The notes below the pieces were generated by a model. The model was not told where the DNA came from. It made no database searches and worked only from the letters and a program-made list of their open reading frames with translations. A program made the translations under genes and the position numbers. Shown here piece after piece: positions 26,944-36,332 of a DNA stretch of 64,000 nucleotides. Source of the stretch: Alteribacillus sp. YIM 98480 (lineage in GTDB: Bacteria; Bacillota; Bacilli; Bacillales; Marinococcaceae); the NCBI RefSeq assembly GCF_009765375.1, contig NZ_VTOK01000012.1, forward strand, positions 62,001-126,000. The letters run 5' to 3'. Within the stretch, counting starts at the first letter, position 1. Every line of letters begins with the position of its first letter.

Positions 26944-29100
26944 TTATGAACCAGCTCCAAATAAAGAACCTACACTTACTTCTGCAACGTTTGATGGCTC
27001 ACCTTCTTGTTCTGTTTGTGGATTAAAAGGCACGACCATATAATCTTGTAAATTAAAAACATTGACTCCTTCAATCGTAAACTCGCTTTCTCCTTCAACT
27101 TCTTCAATAACCTCACCTTCTCCATCGTTCACTTCATACACTCGATATATTACGCGTTCATCTGCGGCCGCAGACCATTTTAAGTGAACATTGAAAAGCC
27201 CGCCTCCTTTTAAGCTGAGTGAAGCAGACAAATCGTTCACCCGGGCCATTTCTATAGGTTCTTCTAAGTCTTTCACATCTTCTGGTTGTTGAAATGCAGT
27301 TTGCACACTATCATCAGCAGGAACGTCGTTAAGAATTTCTTTAAATAAACGTGTTGGATACGAGCTGCCTGCTTGAAGATGCTGATCTTCTGTAGTTTTG
27401 TCATATCCCATCCAAAGAGCGCCGGTCCATTGTGGAGTGAACCCGGCAAACCATGCATCCCGCGTTCCTCCTTCTATTTCTAAAAAAGATGTTGTCCCCG
27501 TTTTTCCCGCCAAAGGATAAACCGTGTCTCCGGCAGTTCCAGTGCCTTCTTGCACTACATTTTCCAGAAGTCTTGTCATATACCATGCATTTTGAGGACT
27601 CATTACTTCTTTTGTTTCGGGCTCTGCTTTTCCAATTTCCTCCCCATTTCTATCGGTTATCTCTTCGATAAAATAAGGTTTAACTTTTGTTCCTTGATTC
27701 GAAAATGCAGTATACGCAGATGCCAGTTCCATTGGAGAAAGTCCTTCAGTAAGTCCTCCAAGTGCTACAGCCAAGCCGTTATCCTCTATTTGAAGTCCTA
27801 ACTCTTCCATCCATGTACTGCTTTCTTTTCCTCCTATCTGATCATACAACCAAACTGCAGCCGTATTGGTAGATTCAGTGATTGCATCAGCCATCGATAT
27901 TTCACCACGATACTCGCCATTATAATTTTTAGGAGAGTAACCATCAAAGTCCATCTGTTCGTCTTTTAGTAACGAATATGGATGGTATTTTCCCGATTCT
28001 AAGGCCGGAGCATACACAGCAAGTGGTTTCATTACAGACCCTGGCTGTCGTTTCACTTTTACTCTGTTTAAACCTCTGCGAACATACTCTCTGCCGCCTT
28101 GCACAGCTGCAACTCCGCCGCTATGGTGATCCATCATGAAAAAAGCCCCTTCGGCATCCTTTGCTTGTTCAGGGAAGTAGGCTTCTTCTTGAAATAAGTC
28201 ATAGGAGGCTTGCTGCATCTCTTTGTTCATTGGCACAACAATATCGTATCCGCCTCGATATATTTCTTCTGGGGTAAGGTGGTACTTGTTTTCAGCTTCT
28301 TCTAACATCATATCGATATATGTGTAAAAAGCTGTCGATTCTTTTGATCGGTTAAGTGACTCCGGTACTGTTTTTCCTTGATATGTTGTTGCTTCCTCTG
28401 CTGTAATAAATCCGTGCCGTTCCATAAGAGCTAAAACAGTGTTTCGTCTTTCTTTCGCACGTTCAGAATCTTCAACAGGCGAGTAATTCCCCGGCGCTTT
28501 AGGTATACCTGCAAGTAAAGCCGCTTCTTCTGTTGTCAAATCTTCGACTGCTTTGTCAAAATAAAGTTCTGCCGCTGACTTTATTCCATAAGCACCATGA
28601 CCAAAATATACCTGATTTAAATAATAACCTAATATTTCATTTTTACTGAATTTGCGTTCAAGTCCCATGGCGATGAGTACTTCTTTTGTTTTACGAAGCA
28701 AAGTTTTATCACTCGATAGAAAAGCATTTTTTGCTAATTGCTGGGTAATCGTACTTCCGCCTTCTACTTTAGACCCTGCTAAAATATCACGATATAAGGC
28801 TCTAAGTATGGCGCGAGGATCAATTCCCTGGTGATCATAAAATCGAATATCTTCTATAGCCACAAAAGGCTGTTTAACATGGTCAGGTATGTCTTCTATA
28901 TTAATCAAGTCTCTGTCCTCGATATAGAGTTCCGCCAATTTTTCTCCATTATTATCAATGATTTCAGTAGTTTCGTTCATTACTAATTTTTTCTCATCTA
29001 TCGCAGCCGCACCAATCACGACAGAAGAAAGATAAATCCCGGTGCTCAATATAATAAAAGCAAAAATCGCAAGCCCCCAGATTATCCATTTATTCCTCAT
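26944..29100 (-). CDS. pbpF: Class A penicillin-binding protein (PBP1F-like)
   Basis: Bifunctional peptidoglycan synthase. Of 718 residues, an N-terminal anchor helix (7-28) is followed by the glycosyltransferase domain with catalytic Glu in AIEDIRFYDHQGID (Glu83) and GGSTITQQLAKN, then the transpeptidase domain with SxxK (Ser355-Lys358, PGSVMKPL), SxN (Ser410-Asn412, TESTNTA) and KTG (about 527, AGKTGTT). A C-terminal fibronectin-like part (640-710) is very acidic. B. subtilis pbpF also neighbours hemEHY; there it is forespore-expressed. GAAGGAG precedes the ATG. Confidence 0.93.
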   Translation of the reverse strand: MRNKWIIWGLAIFAFIILSTGIYLSSVVIGAAAIDEKKLVMNETTEIIDNNGEKLAELYIEDRDLINIEDIPDHVKQPFVAIEDIRFYDHQGIDPRAILRALYRDILAGSKVEGGSTITQQLAKNAFLSSDKTLLRKTKEVLIAMGLERKFSKNEILGYYLNQVYFGHGAYGIKSAAELYFDKAVEDLTTEEAALLAGIPKAPGNYSPVEDSERAKERRNTVLALMERHGFITAEEATTYQGKTVPESLNRSKESTAFYTYIDMMLEEAENKYHLTPEEIYRGGYDIVVPMNKEMQQASYDLFQEEAYFPEQAKDAEGAFFMMDHHSGGVAAVQGGREYVRRGLNRVKVKRQPGSVMKPLAVYAPALESGKYHPYSLLKDEQMDFDGYSPKNYNGEYRGEISMADAITESTNTAAVWLYDQIGGKESSTWMEELGLQIEDNGLAVALGGLTEGLSPMELASAYTAFSNQGTKVKPYFIEEITDRNGEEIGKAEPETKEVMSPQNAWYMTRLLENVVQEGTGTAGDTVYPLAGKTGTTSFLEIEGGTRDAWFAGFTPQWTGALWMGYDKTTEDQHLQAGSSYPTRLFKEILNDVPADDSVQTAFQQPEDVKDLEEPIEMARVNDLSASLSLKGGGLFNVHLKWSAAADERVIYRVYEVNDGEGEVIEEVEGESEFTIEGVNVFNLQDYMVVPFNPQTEQEGEPSNVAEVSVGSLFGAGS

Positions 29101-29284
29101 GCTATTACTCCTTCATTATACGTGCATATTTAAGCGCCAGACTCAATAGGTATTTGGCTCGAATCTATTATAAATCAGTTTGCACTGTTTCGATATATTT
29201 TTACATATCCTTTTATATTATCTGTTATTTTTTAATATTTATTTGAAAAATTACGGAAAGACCGATTGAAAAATTTAAACACTC

Positions 29285-29914
29285 TTATTTTACTAATCCA
29301 TGTCGATGAGCATAAACCGCAATTTGTGTTCTGTCATCTACCTCTAACTTAGATAATATATGACTCACATGGGTTTTCACGGTTTTAATTCCAATATACA
29401 AATCATCTGCAATTTCTTGATTGGTTTTCCCTTCTCCAATTAAAGCCAGCACTTCTAGCTCTCTTGTTGTTAACGTTTCATGCAGCATTTGATCAGGGTA
29501 CCGCATTTTTTTCATCATCTTCTTCGTAACTTCTGCTTCTACTTTAGATTCCCCGTTCATCGCTGCACGTATTGCTTCTGCAATCGTATGGGCTTTTGAC
29601 GTTTTTAATAAATAACTGAAAGCCCCAGCTTCAATTGCAGGATAAACCTGTTCATCATCATAAAAGCTAGTAAGCACAATGACTTTTGTATTCGGAAACT
29701 CAGATGTAATCAATCGCGTTGCTTCAATACCATCCATTTCATCCATAATAAGATCCATTAAAACGACATCAGGTTTATGTTCTCGTACTAAATTTACGCC
29801 TTCTTTTCCATCGGCAGCTTCTCCCGCAATATCTATATCTTCTTCCGTTGATAAGTAAGCTGATACTCCCATACGTACCATTTCATGATCATCAATCAAC
29901 ACTACTTTTATCAA
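29285..29914 (-). CDS. liaR: LiaR/VraR-like response regulator
   Basis: DNA-binding regulator of the cell-envelope stress response. 209 residues: receiver domain (phosphorylation Asp54 in DVVLMDLIMDEMDG, acidic pocket LIDDHE, Lys in YLLKTS) and a LuxR-type HTH (LTTRELEVLALIGEGKTNQE, then IKTVKTHVSHILSKL). The start is TTG nine bases after GAGGAGG, giving the family N-terminus IKVVLIDDHEMVR; the frame's upstream Met would add eight basic residues. Overlaps liaS by 23 bases. No liaIH target operon is in this window. Confidence 0.92.
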   Translation of the reverse strand: MIKVVLIDDHEMVRMGVSAYLSTEEDIDIAGEAADGKEGVNLVREHKPDVVLMDLIMDEMDGIEATRLITSEFPNTKVIVLTSFYDDEQVYPAIEAGAFSYLLKTSKAHTIAEAIRAAMNGESKVEAEVTKKMMKKMRYPDQMLHETLTTRELEVLALIGEGKTNQEIADDLYIGIKTVKTHVSHILSKLEVDDRTQIAVYAHRHGLVK

Positions 29915-30974
29915 TCGGCTTCTCCTCCTCTTTATCATTCACCATTGGAACATTTACTTCGATCTGTGTCCCTTTTTTTGGATAAGATAAAATATGAATA
30001 ACTCCCCCAAGTTCGTTTACTCTTTCTTTCATCATAGAAAGCCCATAAGAAGATTGTTTTTGGTCTCTTTCTAAGTGAAACCCGACTCCGTCGTCGATAA
30101 TTTTCATTCGCAGCTGACCAGAATAGCACTTAAGTTGAAAATCTACTTGAGCAGCTTGAGCGTGTCTTAATACATTCGAAAGTGCTTCTTGTGCAATTCG
30201 GAAAAGATGGTTTTCAATCCCCTTCCCTGTGTCTGGAACTTCTTGAATATTCCACTTTATTTTCAATTTTGTCTTCTCTGAAAGCTCTTGCAGCAGATTT
30301 TTCAAACCATCCTCTAGTAATTTACCTTCTAAACTTGCCGGTCGTAAATGCATAAGCAATGCTCTCATTTCCCCTTGCGCATTTCCTGCCATTTTTTCAA
30401 TAAGAGATACTTGTTTTATTCCTTTTTCAATATCGTTAGGTATCGTTTTCTGCAGCGCTGCCGTCGTCATCGATATAGCAAATAACTGTTGACTTACCGC
30501 GTCATGCAGCTCTCTGGCCAGCCTTTGTCTTTCAGCAGCTGCTGCAGATTGTTTAATGGAGGCCTGCCATTCAGCTCGTTCTGCCGAAAGTTTTTGAACA
30601 GACCTTGCTTGTTCTTCCATCCTGCTTGCCACAGCATTCAAGTGATTTCCCATTACTGCAAACTCATCTTCTCCGTCTATGTGTATATTTTTTGAAAAAT
30701 CTCCTTTTTCCAATGCCAATGTTCCAGCTAATAATTTGTTTATACGCAGTTTTTGCCTTTTTCCGCCTCGCCATCCTATCAATAAGGCTAAAAGAAAGGA
30801 CACGACACCCCATATTAGAAATGTAGGTAAACCAAACCAACTTTTAAAAGTGAGTAATAATAATAAATCTTCCGTGCTAGATAACAAAATCAAAAATAAC
30901 AGCACAGCTGTAATACATGCTGTTCCAAAAGCATATCGGATATAGTCCCATTGGATGTTTACCATTTTTCGCAT
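29892..30974 (-). CDS. liaS: LiaS/VraS-like sensor histidine kinase
   Basis: Membrane sensor kinase partner of LiaR, responding to lipid II-cycle inhibitors. It has two close membrane helices (about 14-32 and 49-67) with almost no external loop (intramembrane-sensing type), a HAMP-like segment, a HisKA_3 domain with the phospho-acceptor His157 in RQRLARELHDAVSQQLF, and an HATPase domain (NVLRHAQA, DDGVGF, YGLSMMKERV). The ATG overlaps the liaF stop (TAATG), with GAGG eight bases upstream. Confidence 0.93.
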   Translation of the reverse strand: MRKMVNIQWDYIRYAFGTACITAVLLFLILLSSTEDLLLLLTFKSWFGLPTFLIWGVVSFLLALLIGWRGGKRQKLRINKLLAGTLALEKGDFSKNIHIDGEDEFAVMGNHLNAVASRMEEQARSVQKLSAERAEWQASIKQSAAAAERQRLARELHDAVSQQLFAISMTTAALQKTIPNDIEKGIKQVSLIEKMAGNAQGEMRALLMHLRPASLEGKLLEDGLKNLLQELSEKTKLKIKWNIQEVPDTGKGIENHLFRIAQEALSNVLRHAQAAQVDFQLKCYSGQLRMKIIDDGVGFHLERDQKQSSYGLSMMKERVNELGGVIHILSYPKKGTQIEVNVPMVNDKEEEKPIDKSSVD

Positions 30975-31867
30975 TACACATACCTCACGTCAATATCACC
31001 GATAATCACTGATATAATAACCTTTATTTTTCGATCAGCTTCTTTATAATAATCGGTATTAATAGAAATCTGCTTATTAAACCCTTCTTCACGCTGACCT
31101 AAAATATTCATATCCCCAATGGTTGCACTCGCTTGAACCGATAAATCCAATTCATAAGGAACATATAAATCTACATCTCCAATTCCTCCATGTAAAACAA
31201 TTACCGTTTCTCCTTCATCAATAATGGCTTTTGAAAAATCAATCGAAATATCACCAATTCCGTATTTCACATTCATATCCTGCAGAGCAAACCTTCTTTT
31301 CATTAATTTATAATCACCGATAAACATATTTTTGTAAGAAGGTGTTACAATCGGTTCCTTTCTTTTATCTGCTTGAGAGACTTTTGTTTTGTTCGCATGA
31401 CCGCTTTTCAGAAACTCTTCTGCTTCTGCGGTGGATTTATATTTTTGTTCTTCTCTGTTAGTAATCGACTGCGCTAAGTCTGGAGTTTGATCAACAGTAT
31501 ATTGGGAGGATGTGTGTGAATTCTCCCCTTCATCTATAGACGGCAAATCCTTATCAATATCAATTTCTTTTGCAGTATCATTTCGCTTTATAAGTTTTAG
31601 CCCTAAATATAGAAAAACAGCTGCAATAATAAAACCTGTTAAATCAAAATGAAAAATTTCATTACTAATTGAAATAACAGCTAGAGCTGTAAATAACAAC
31701 ATCAACCATTTTCGACCTTTCTTATAAAAATGGTATGCTAATGAAAAAGCTATAATGGGCCAAATGAGTGAACCTAAGTCTATATTGATATACAACTGAT
31801 CAAATAAAATGTTTAGTCCTAATATAATAATTATTAATCCTAATACTATATTGCCTGAGCTACGCAT
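30974..31867 (-). CDS. liaF: LiaF-like inhibitor of the LiaRS system
   Basis: Membrane protein that keeps LiaS in check in B. subtilis. The 297-residue chain has four N-terminal hydrophobic helices (about 5-95), a variable hydrophilic linker (98-180) and the C-terminal DUF2154/LiaF domain with KNMFIGDYKLMKRRFALQDM, GIGDISIDFSKA and GGIGDVDLYVPYEL. First gene of liaF-liaS-liaR. A perfect 18-base palindrome lies about 120 bases upstream. Confidence 0.92.
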   Translation of the reverse strand: MRSSGNIVLGLIIIILGLNILFDQLYINIDLGSLIWPIIAFSLAYHFYKKGRKWLMLLFTALAVISISNEIFHFDLTGFIIAAVFLYLGLKLIKRNDTAKEIDIDKDLPSIDEGENSHTSSQYTVDQTPDLAQSITNREEQKYKSTAEAEEFLKSGHANKTKVSQADKRKEPIVTPSYKNMFIGDYKLMKRRFALQDMNVKYGIGDISIDFSKAIIDEGETVIVLHGGIGDVDLYVPYELDLSVQASATIGDMNILGQREEGFNKQISINTDYYKEADRKIKVIISVIIGDIDVRYV

Positions 31868-31986
31868 GAGCGCATCTATCCTTCCTTGATGCTAAAATAT
31901 TTGGAATATTAACCCGTATAAATTTGGTATATATTTAGTGTAATATGAAATTTCTTATCATGCGACCAGCCAGAGTTTATTTTTTT

Positions 31987-32004
31987 ATCCGTCTATAGAC
32001 GGAT
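31987..32004. promoter_or_regulatory. perfect 18-base palindrome between liaF and ccdA
   Basis: ATCCGTCTATAGACGGAT is fully self-complementary and lies in the divergent gap, 120 bases from liaF and about 200 from ccdA. Such a site could bind a dimeric regulator. No T-run follows on either strand, so it is not a terminator. Role is inferred only. Confidence 0.45.
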
Positions 32005-32017
32005 GCTTTTGAAAAAC

Positions 32018-32104
32018 TCGGCTTGCCGCTGAGTCCTGTGGCGGAAGGCGTAGTTTTACTTATACTTTTATCTTTTATCAAAGTTAAACTTCCTAAAGTA
32101 CAAG
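32018..32104. repeat. repeat family 2, copy at 32.0 kb
   Basis: CGGCTTGCCGCTGAGTCC... GGCGTAGTTTTACTTATAC... then CAAAGTTAAACTTCCTAAAG. It occupies the liaF-ccdA gap; other copies are at 32.9, 41.8 and 57.1 kb, with a partial one at 37.9 kb. Confidence 0.65.
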
Positions 32105-32202
32105 TTAACGTTTGTCAGTTCACGCAATTTTCATATTTCCAGTGTATAATAAATACGGCTTGTGTATATAAAATGAAAGAATAGCAATAGGAGGTAACTC
32201 TT

Positions 32203-32919
32203 TTGAATGAAGTAAGCATATGGCTCGCGTTCGGCGCGGGAATAGTTTCTTTTCTTTCTCCCTGTATTTTTCCGCTTGTGCCAGCTTATTTAGCTCAATT
32301 AACCGGTACAACAGTTTCTAACAATCAAGTTAATGCCCAAAGGCGTTTAATTTTAACACGAAGTATTGGATTCATTCTTGGTTTTACGATCATCTTCATG
32401 CTGTTAGGTGCTTCGTCAACCTATTTAGGACAGCAATTTGCAAGGTGGAATAACCTCATAGAACAACTTGGAGGTATTATAATCGTCATTTTCGGACTCC
32501 AAATGGCTGGTATTATTTCTATCCGCTCTCTATTAACTGATAAAAAAGTTCATTATGAACCTAAAAAATCAACTAGTTTTACAAGTTCCGTTCTGCTTGG
32601 ATTATTGTTTGCAGCCGGCTGGTCTCCTTGTATAGGACTAGTGCTTGGAGCTATACTTACACTAGCAAGTCAGGCCGAGACAATGTATTCAGGAATATTT
32701 ATGCTGTTCATTTATTCCATTGGCTTGGGCATCCCTTTTCTGTTAGTAGCATTGATTTACTCTAAATCACTAAATAAATTAAAAAAATTAAACAAATGGG
32801 TCCCTATCATTCAAAAGACTAGCGGCTGTATTATGATCGTGCTTGGTATTATGCTATTTACTGGGTACTTTCAAATGCTTTCAAGCTATCTAGCCCGATT
32901 CGTTCCTTTTGGACTTTAA
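32203..32919 (+). CDS. ccdA: CcdA, cytochrome c biogenesis / thiol-disulfide membrane transporter
   Basis: Carries reducing equivalents from cytoplasmic thioredoxin to the outer membrane face for cytochrome c maturation and spore thiol proteins. The 238-residue protein has about six membrane helices, with the two redox cysteines in LSPCIFPLVPAY (helix 1) and GWSPCIGLVLGA (helix 4). The start is TTG with AGGAGG about eight bases upstream. In this window no resA or ccmG-type partner is adjacent. Confidence 0.93.
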   Translation: MNEVSIWLAFGAGIVSFLSPCIFPLVPAYLAQLTGTTVSNNQVNAQRRLILTRSIGFILGFTIIFMLLGASSTYLGQQFARWNNLIEQLGGIIIVIFGLQMAGIISIRSLLTDKKVHYEPKKSTSFTSSVLLGLLFAAGWSPCIGLVLGAILTLASQAETMYSGIFMLFIYSIGLGIPFLLVALIYSKSLNKLKKLNKWVPIIQKTSGCIMIVLGIMLFTGYFQMLSSYLARFVPFGL

Positions 32920-32940
32920 TATTACTGCCTAGCCCCAACA

Positions 32941-33000
32941 AAGTCGTAGTTTTTTATACTTTATTTTTTCAGCAAAGTTAAACCTTTCTAAAGTACAATA
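32941..33000. repeat. repeat family 2, copy at 32.9 kb
   Basis: AAGTCGTAGTTTTTTATAC... AGCAAAGTTAAACC... TCTAAAGTACAAT lies between ccdA and the amidohydrolase gene, only 840 bases from the previous copy. Confidence 0.6.
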
Positions 33001-33058
33001 AAAGGAATTCAGCTATAAAAAATAGAAAACCATCATTAAATTAGAGGGGGGTTGTTTT

Positions 33059-34231
33059 TTGGAAACGAAACTTTATGATTTACTAGATCGTTTTTATAAT
33101 GAAATGGTTGAAATCAGGAGATATCTCCATCAGTACCCAGAGCTTTCCTTTAAAGAAGAACATACACCGGCATATATTGCGGACTTTCATAAAAAGCTAG
33201 GTCATAATGTGAAAACAAATGTTGGAGGAAGAGGCGTTACTGCCGTCTTGCAAGGTGGTAGACCCGGTCCTGTCATCGCCTTAAGAGCTGACTTTGATGC
33301 ACTTCCTATTCACGAACAAACAGATCTTCCTTTTCGATCAAGAGTAGATGGAGTGATGCACGCATGCGGTCATGACGGCCATACAGCAACTTTACTCATT
33401 TTGGCAAAAGCAATAAATGCTTTAAAAGAGAAATGGAGAGGTACGATTGTTTTTATTCACCAGCATGCAGAAGAATATGCGCCAGGTGGAGCTATTGATA
33501 TGATTAAAGATGGCTGTCTCGATGGAGTTGATGTCATATTTGGCACCCATTTATGGGCTACCGTTCCATACGGAAAAATTCAATATAAACATGGACCGAT
33601 GATGGCAGCAGTTGACCGATTTGAGATAGAGATCATTGGTCAAGGAGGGCACGGTGCCATGCCCCATCTTACCAAAGACGCTGTCGTTATTGGTTCACAG
33701 CTTGTTACAAATATGCAGCAGCTCGTCAGCCGCCGGGTTGATCCACTAGATCCTGCGGTTGTTTCGGTCGGTTCATTTGTGGCACAAAACGCTTTTAATG
33801 TTATTGCAGACCGAGCAAAACTTACAGGTACGGTAAGAACTTTTAGTGAGGACGTACGCAGTTTATTAGAAAAAGAATTGGAAACCATTACACATGCCAC
33901 ATGTCAAAGTGCGAACGCAGAAGCTGATTTTACTTTTTCACGTGGATATCCTGCTGTTGTTAATCATGAAGGAGAAACAGCTTTTCTTGCAGATTGTGCC
34001 TATCAGGTACCTGGCGTTTCAGAAACGGAAGAAATGAAACCGCAAATGGGCGGAGAAGATTTTGCTTATTATTTAAAACATGCGAAAGGGACTTTCTTCT
34101 TTACCGGCGCCCAACATCCAAACTGGGAAAAAACCTATCCACACCACCATCCAAAATTTGATATTGATGAACGTTCGATGCTTCTAGCTGCTAAAGTAAT
34201 GGGAAAAGCAGCCCTAGAGTATGACAATTAA
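33059..34231 (+). CDS. M20-family amidohydrolase (YhaA-like)
   Basis: Metal-dependent amidohydrolase of the N-acyl-amino-acid or indole-3-acetyl-amino-acid hydrolase type. The 390-residue sequence has the metal ligands in MHACGHDGHTA (Cys, His), QHAEE (Glu, His), a dimerisation domain with GQGGHGAMPHLTKDAV, and GGEDFAYY plus HHHPKFDID at the end. The start is TTG eight bases after GGGGGG. B. subtilis yhaA sits next to ecsC, as here. True substrate unknown. Confidence 0.9.
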   Translation: METKLYDLLDRFYNEMVEIRRYLHQYPELSFKEEHTPAYIADFHKKLGHNVKTNVGGRGVTAVLQGGRPGPVIALRADFDALPIHEQTDLPFRSRVDGVMHACGHDGHTATLLILAKAINALKEKWRGTIVFIHQHAEEYAPGGAIDMIKDGCLDGVDVIFGTHLWATVPYGKIQYKHGPMMAAVDRFEIEIIGQGGHGAMPHLTKDAVVIGSQLVTNMQQLVSRRVDPLDPAVVSVGSFVAQNAFNVIADRAKLTGTVRTFSEDVRSLLEKELETITHATCQSANAEADFTFSRGYPAVVNHEGETAFLADCAYQVPGVSETEEMKPQMGGEDFAYYLKHAKGTFFFTGAQHPNWEKTYPHHHPKFDIDERSMLLAAKVMGKAALEYDN

Positions 34232-34271
34232 AAAAGTAAAAGTCCGGACGTCCCAGACTTTGTTTATGAAA

Positions 34272-34326
34272 AAATCCCCTGTTTTTAAAATTAATTCTTT
34301 AGAAACAGGGGGCCTTTGATTTTTTT
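34272..34326. terminator. terminator between amidohydrolase and ecsC
   Basis: CCCCTGTTT and AAACAGGGG form a stem with a 17-base AT-rich loop; a T-run follows on the plus strand and an A/T-rich tract serves ecsC on the other. Confidence 0.75.
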
Positions 34327-34362
34327 CCTTTTTCAGTTCCTCGGATAATCCCGCATTTTTTC

Positions 34363-35100
34363 TTATTCTTTTGATTGAAACCATTTTAATCGATAACCTT
34401 CTTTTGCAGCTTCCCCAAGCTGCCCAAGCAGCCGATAATTTGCAGCCGCGCCGACAACTGCTCCAAAACCAGGCATGAGTTGAAGTAATTTGACTAAATC
34501 AATATGATCTCTATATTGCTGCTGAAAAGACGTCCAATCCCATTCCGTTGCCATCGATATTTTTCTTGGTTTGTCACTAATATATTCTTCCCAATTTTCC
34601 AGCCTATCTGCTGTTTCATACTTTTTTTCTGGGCTTGAAAATGCTGCTTGGAAAAGATGAAGCATATACAATCTGTCTCTAAAATCGTGTACATCTAATC
34701 CGTATATTTGTGCAGCAGAGAATAAAAATCGCATTTTAAAACCGAGAAGAAGCGGAAAATCAGCCGCTCCTAAAAAGATGCCGCCAGCGCCAGTGCCTGC
34801 TCCTTCCGCTGCGGCCCCTTTTTGAAAAACAGGAATAAGTTCTTGAAGCTTCTCATCGGCTTCTCTTAGAGTTTGTGCTTTCTCATAGTCTCCTTTTGGT
34901 AAATACTCGGAGCCATTTATTACACCTTCTACCATCTGTTTAACAGCCTGCCCCATTAAATGATGAAACTTTTTAGGAACTAAATTATTCATTCTGCTTT
35001 GGATGTTTTTTGTAAAAGTTTGCGTCATACTGGATGGTTTTTTTAGCTTTCTAAGCCACACTTGAACATCTTCATAAGCCTGTTGTTCATACGTATCCAT
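34363..35100 (-). CDS. ecsC: EcsC-family protein
   Basis: Third gene of the ecs operon. 245 residues with an amphipathic middle part holding GAGTGAGGIFLGAADFPLLL and a C-terminal GFGAVVGAAANYRLLG, typical of EcsC, which may associate with the membrane. Its role is unknown and it is dispensable for Ecs transport in B. subtilis. AGGAGGGGG precedes the ATG. Confidence 0.9.
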   Translation of the reverse strand: MDTYEQQAYEDVQVWLRKLKKPSSMTQTFTKNIQSRMNNLVPKKFHHLMGQAVKQMVEGVINGSEYLPKGDYEKAQTLREADEKLQELIPVFQKGAAAEGAGTGAGGIFLGAADFPLLLGFKMRFLFSAAQIYGLDVHDFRDRLYMLHLFQAAFSSPEKKYETADRLENWEEYISDKPRKISMATEWDWTSFQQQYRDHIDLVKLLQLMPGFGAVVGAAANYRLLGQLGEAAKEGYRLKWFQSKE

Positions 35101-35111
35101 TAATCCCCCTC

Positions 35112-36332
35112 CTAATTCGTTTGGAGTACGCTCCTTTTTCCTTTATACACTGGGTACGTTAGACTGAATGTGAATCCTGCCGCTAAAATCAAGAGGCCAG
35201 GTAACACACTCACACTTACAATCCAGTAAACAACGGTCAGCAATATAGTCTGGAATATTAATAATTTTTTCATTAACTGTTTGAAAGCCGATTCTTTTTC
35301 ATGATAAGAAACAGGATACAAATCAGGCCACATGATAGTATCCAAATGATGCCATAGTGTCTTTAACTGAACACTCGTCATATATAAAAACAACAAAGCA
35401 GCTCCCAATCGAACCCATTCAGACGGAAAAGCATACATTACTAAAGCACTTGTTAACAAAAGCCTTACATACATTCCGAAATATTCCCCCGAACGTATGA
35501 ATGCTTTTCCAAACAATACCGAGTATATAGAGCCTGAATTCCATAAGTAACGGTCTGCAGCTGCTGATAACCATCGTCTGCGCCTCACCGCCATTTTTAT
35601 ATGAGGCACATCTGTAAAGGACTGCACAAATCGATAGAATGCTGATAAACGTTTTTCCTCTAGACGAAGCAGCAATTCCCATTTTAATGGATGATTTCTT
35701 AAAAGTTTTATATGATAAAAACCGTAAAGAAATACCATGATCAGTAAAACAGTCAATACAAACCACAACGGTGCTGCCACGAATAGAAAATAACAATAAA
35801 TCGCATTAATCAGCGCTCTTCCCCCGATGTGTGCTTTTCGTTTATCATCATCTTGTATTCGAATTTCTGCCCAGCGCACAGCATAATTCCATATATTTCC
35901 TGCCAGCAGGAGAAATAACACGATATAAAGATAGCTGGTATTTGATGATACTCTATCTTGAAATAGGGGCCCAGTCAGCAGTAATAAAATAGCTAACGGA
36001 ACAGATTGCATCACAATAGAATAGATAACAGACTTACGAAAATAAGATTTTAATTGTTGTTCTAAAGGCAATAAAAAAACTAAATCCCCTTCTTTAAGAA
36101 ATGTACGAAGAGGGCAGACAGTTAGTAAATAGGTGAATAACGCCGTAAGCACGAAAGGAACTGGAAAAGTTTCAGGAAGCCATTCGATAAATGAAGGATA
36201 AAAATAGCCGCCTGCTAAGAACAAGGCATATAAACTGAACATAAAACCGCTGTTTCCTAACAGACGAAGGTAACGGATCGCCTCATTCCAAAAACGTTTT
36301 GATCGTTCTTCCCATAAATCAGTAACATCCAT
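35112..36332 (-). CDS. ecsB: EcsB, ABC transporter permease
   Basis: Membrane component of the Ecs ABC transporter, which affects secretion, competence and regulated intramembrane proteolysis in B. subtilis. The 406-residue chain has about 8-10 membrane helices and begins LWEERSKRFWNEAIRYLR, a characteristic N-terminus. It overlaps ecsA by one base (TAATG) and precedes ecsC by 11 bases. Confidence 0.92.
   Translation of the reverse strand: MDVTDLWEERSKRFWNEAIRYLRLLGNSGFMFSLYALFLAGGYFYPSFIEWLPETFPVPFVLTALFTYLLTVCPLRTFLKEGDLVFLLPLEQQLKSYFRKSVIYSIVMQSVPLAILLLLTGPLFQDRVSSNTSYLYIVLFLLLAGNIWNYAVRWAEIRIQDDDKRKAHIGGRALINAIYCYFLFVAAPLWFVLTVLLIMVFLYGFYHIKLLRNHPLKWELLLRLEEKRLSAFYRFVQSFTDVPHIKMAVRRRRWLSAAADRYLWNSGSIYSVLFGKAFIRSGEYFGMYVRLLLTSALVMYAFPSEWVRLGAALLFLYMTSVQLKTLWHHLDTIMWPDLYPVSYHEKESAFKQLMKKLLIFQTILLTVVYWIVSVSVLPGLLILAAGFTFSLTYPVYKGKRSVLQTN

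Noticed and set aside
31868-32202. Small protein gene in the liaF-ccdA gap (frame at 32120-32311, minus)
   Set aside because: It overlaps the ccdA start and has no ribosome site; the gap holds a palindrome and a repeat instead.
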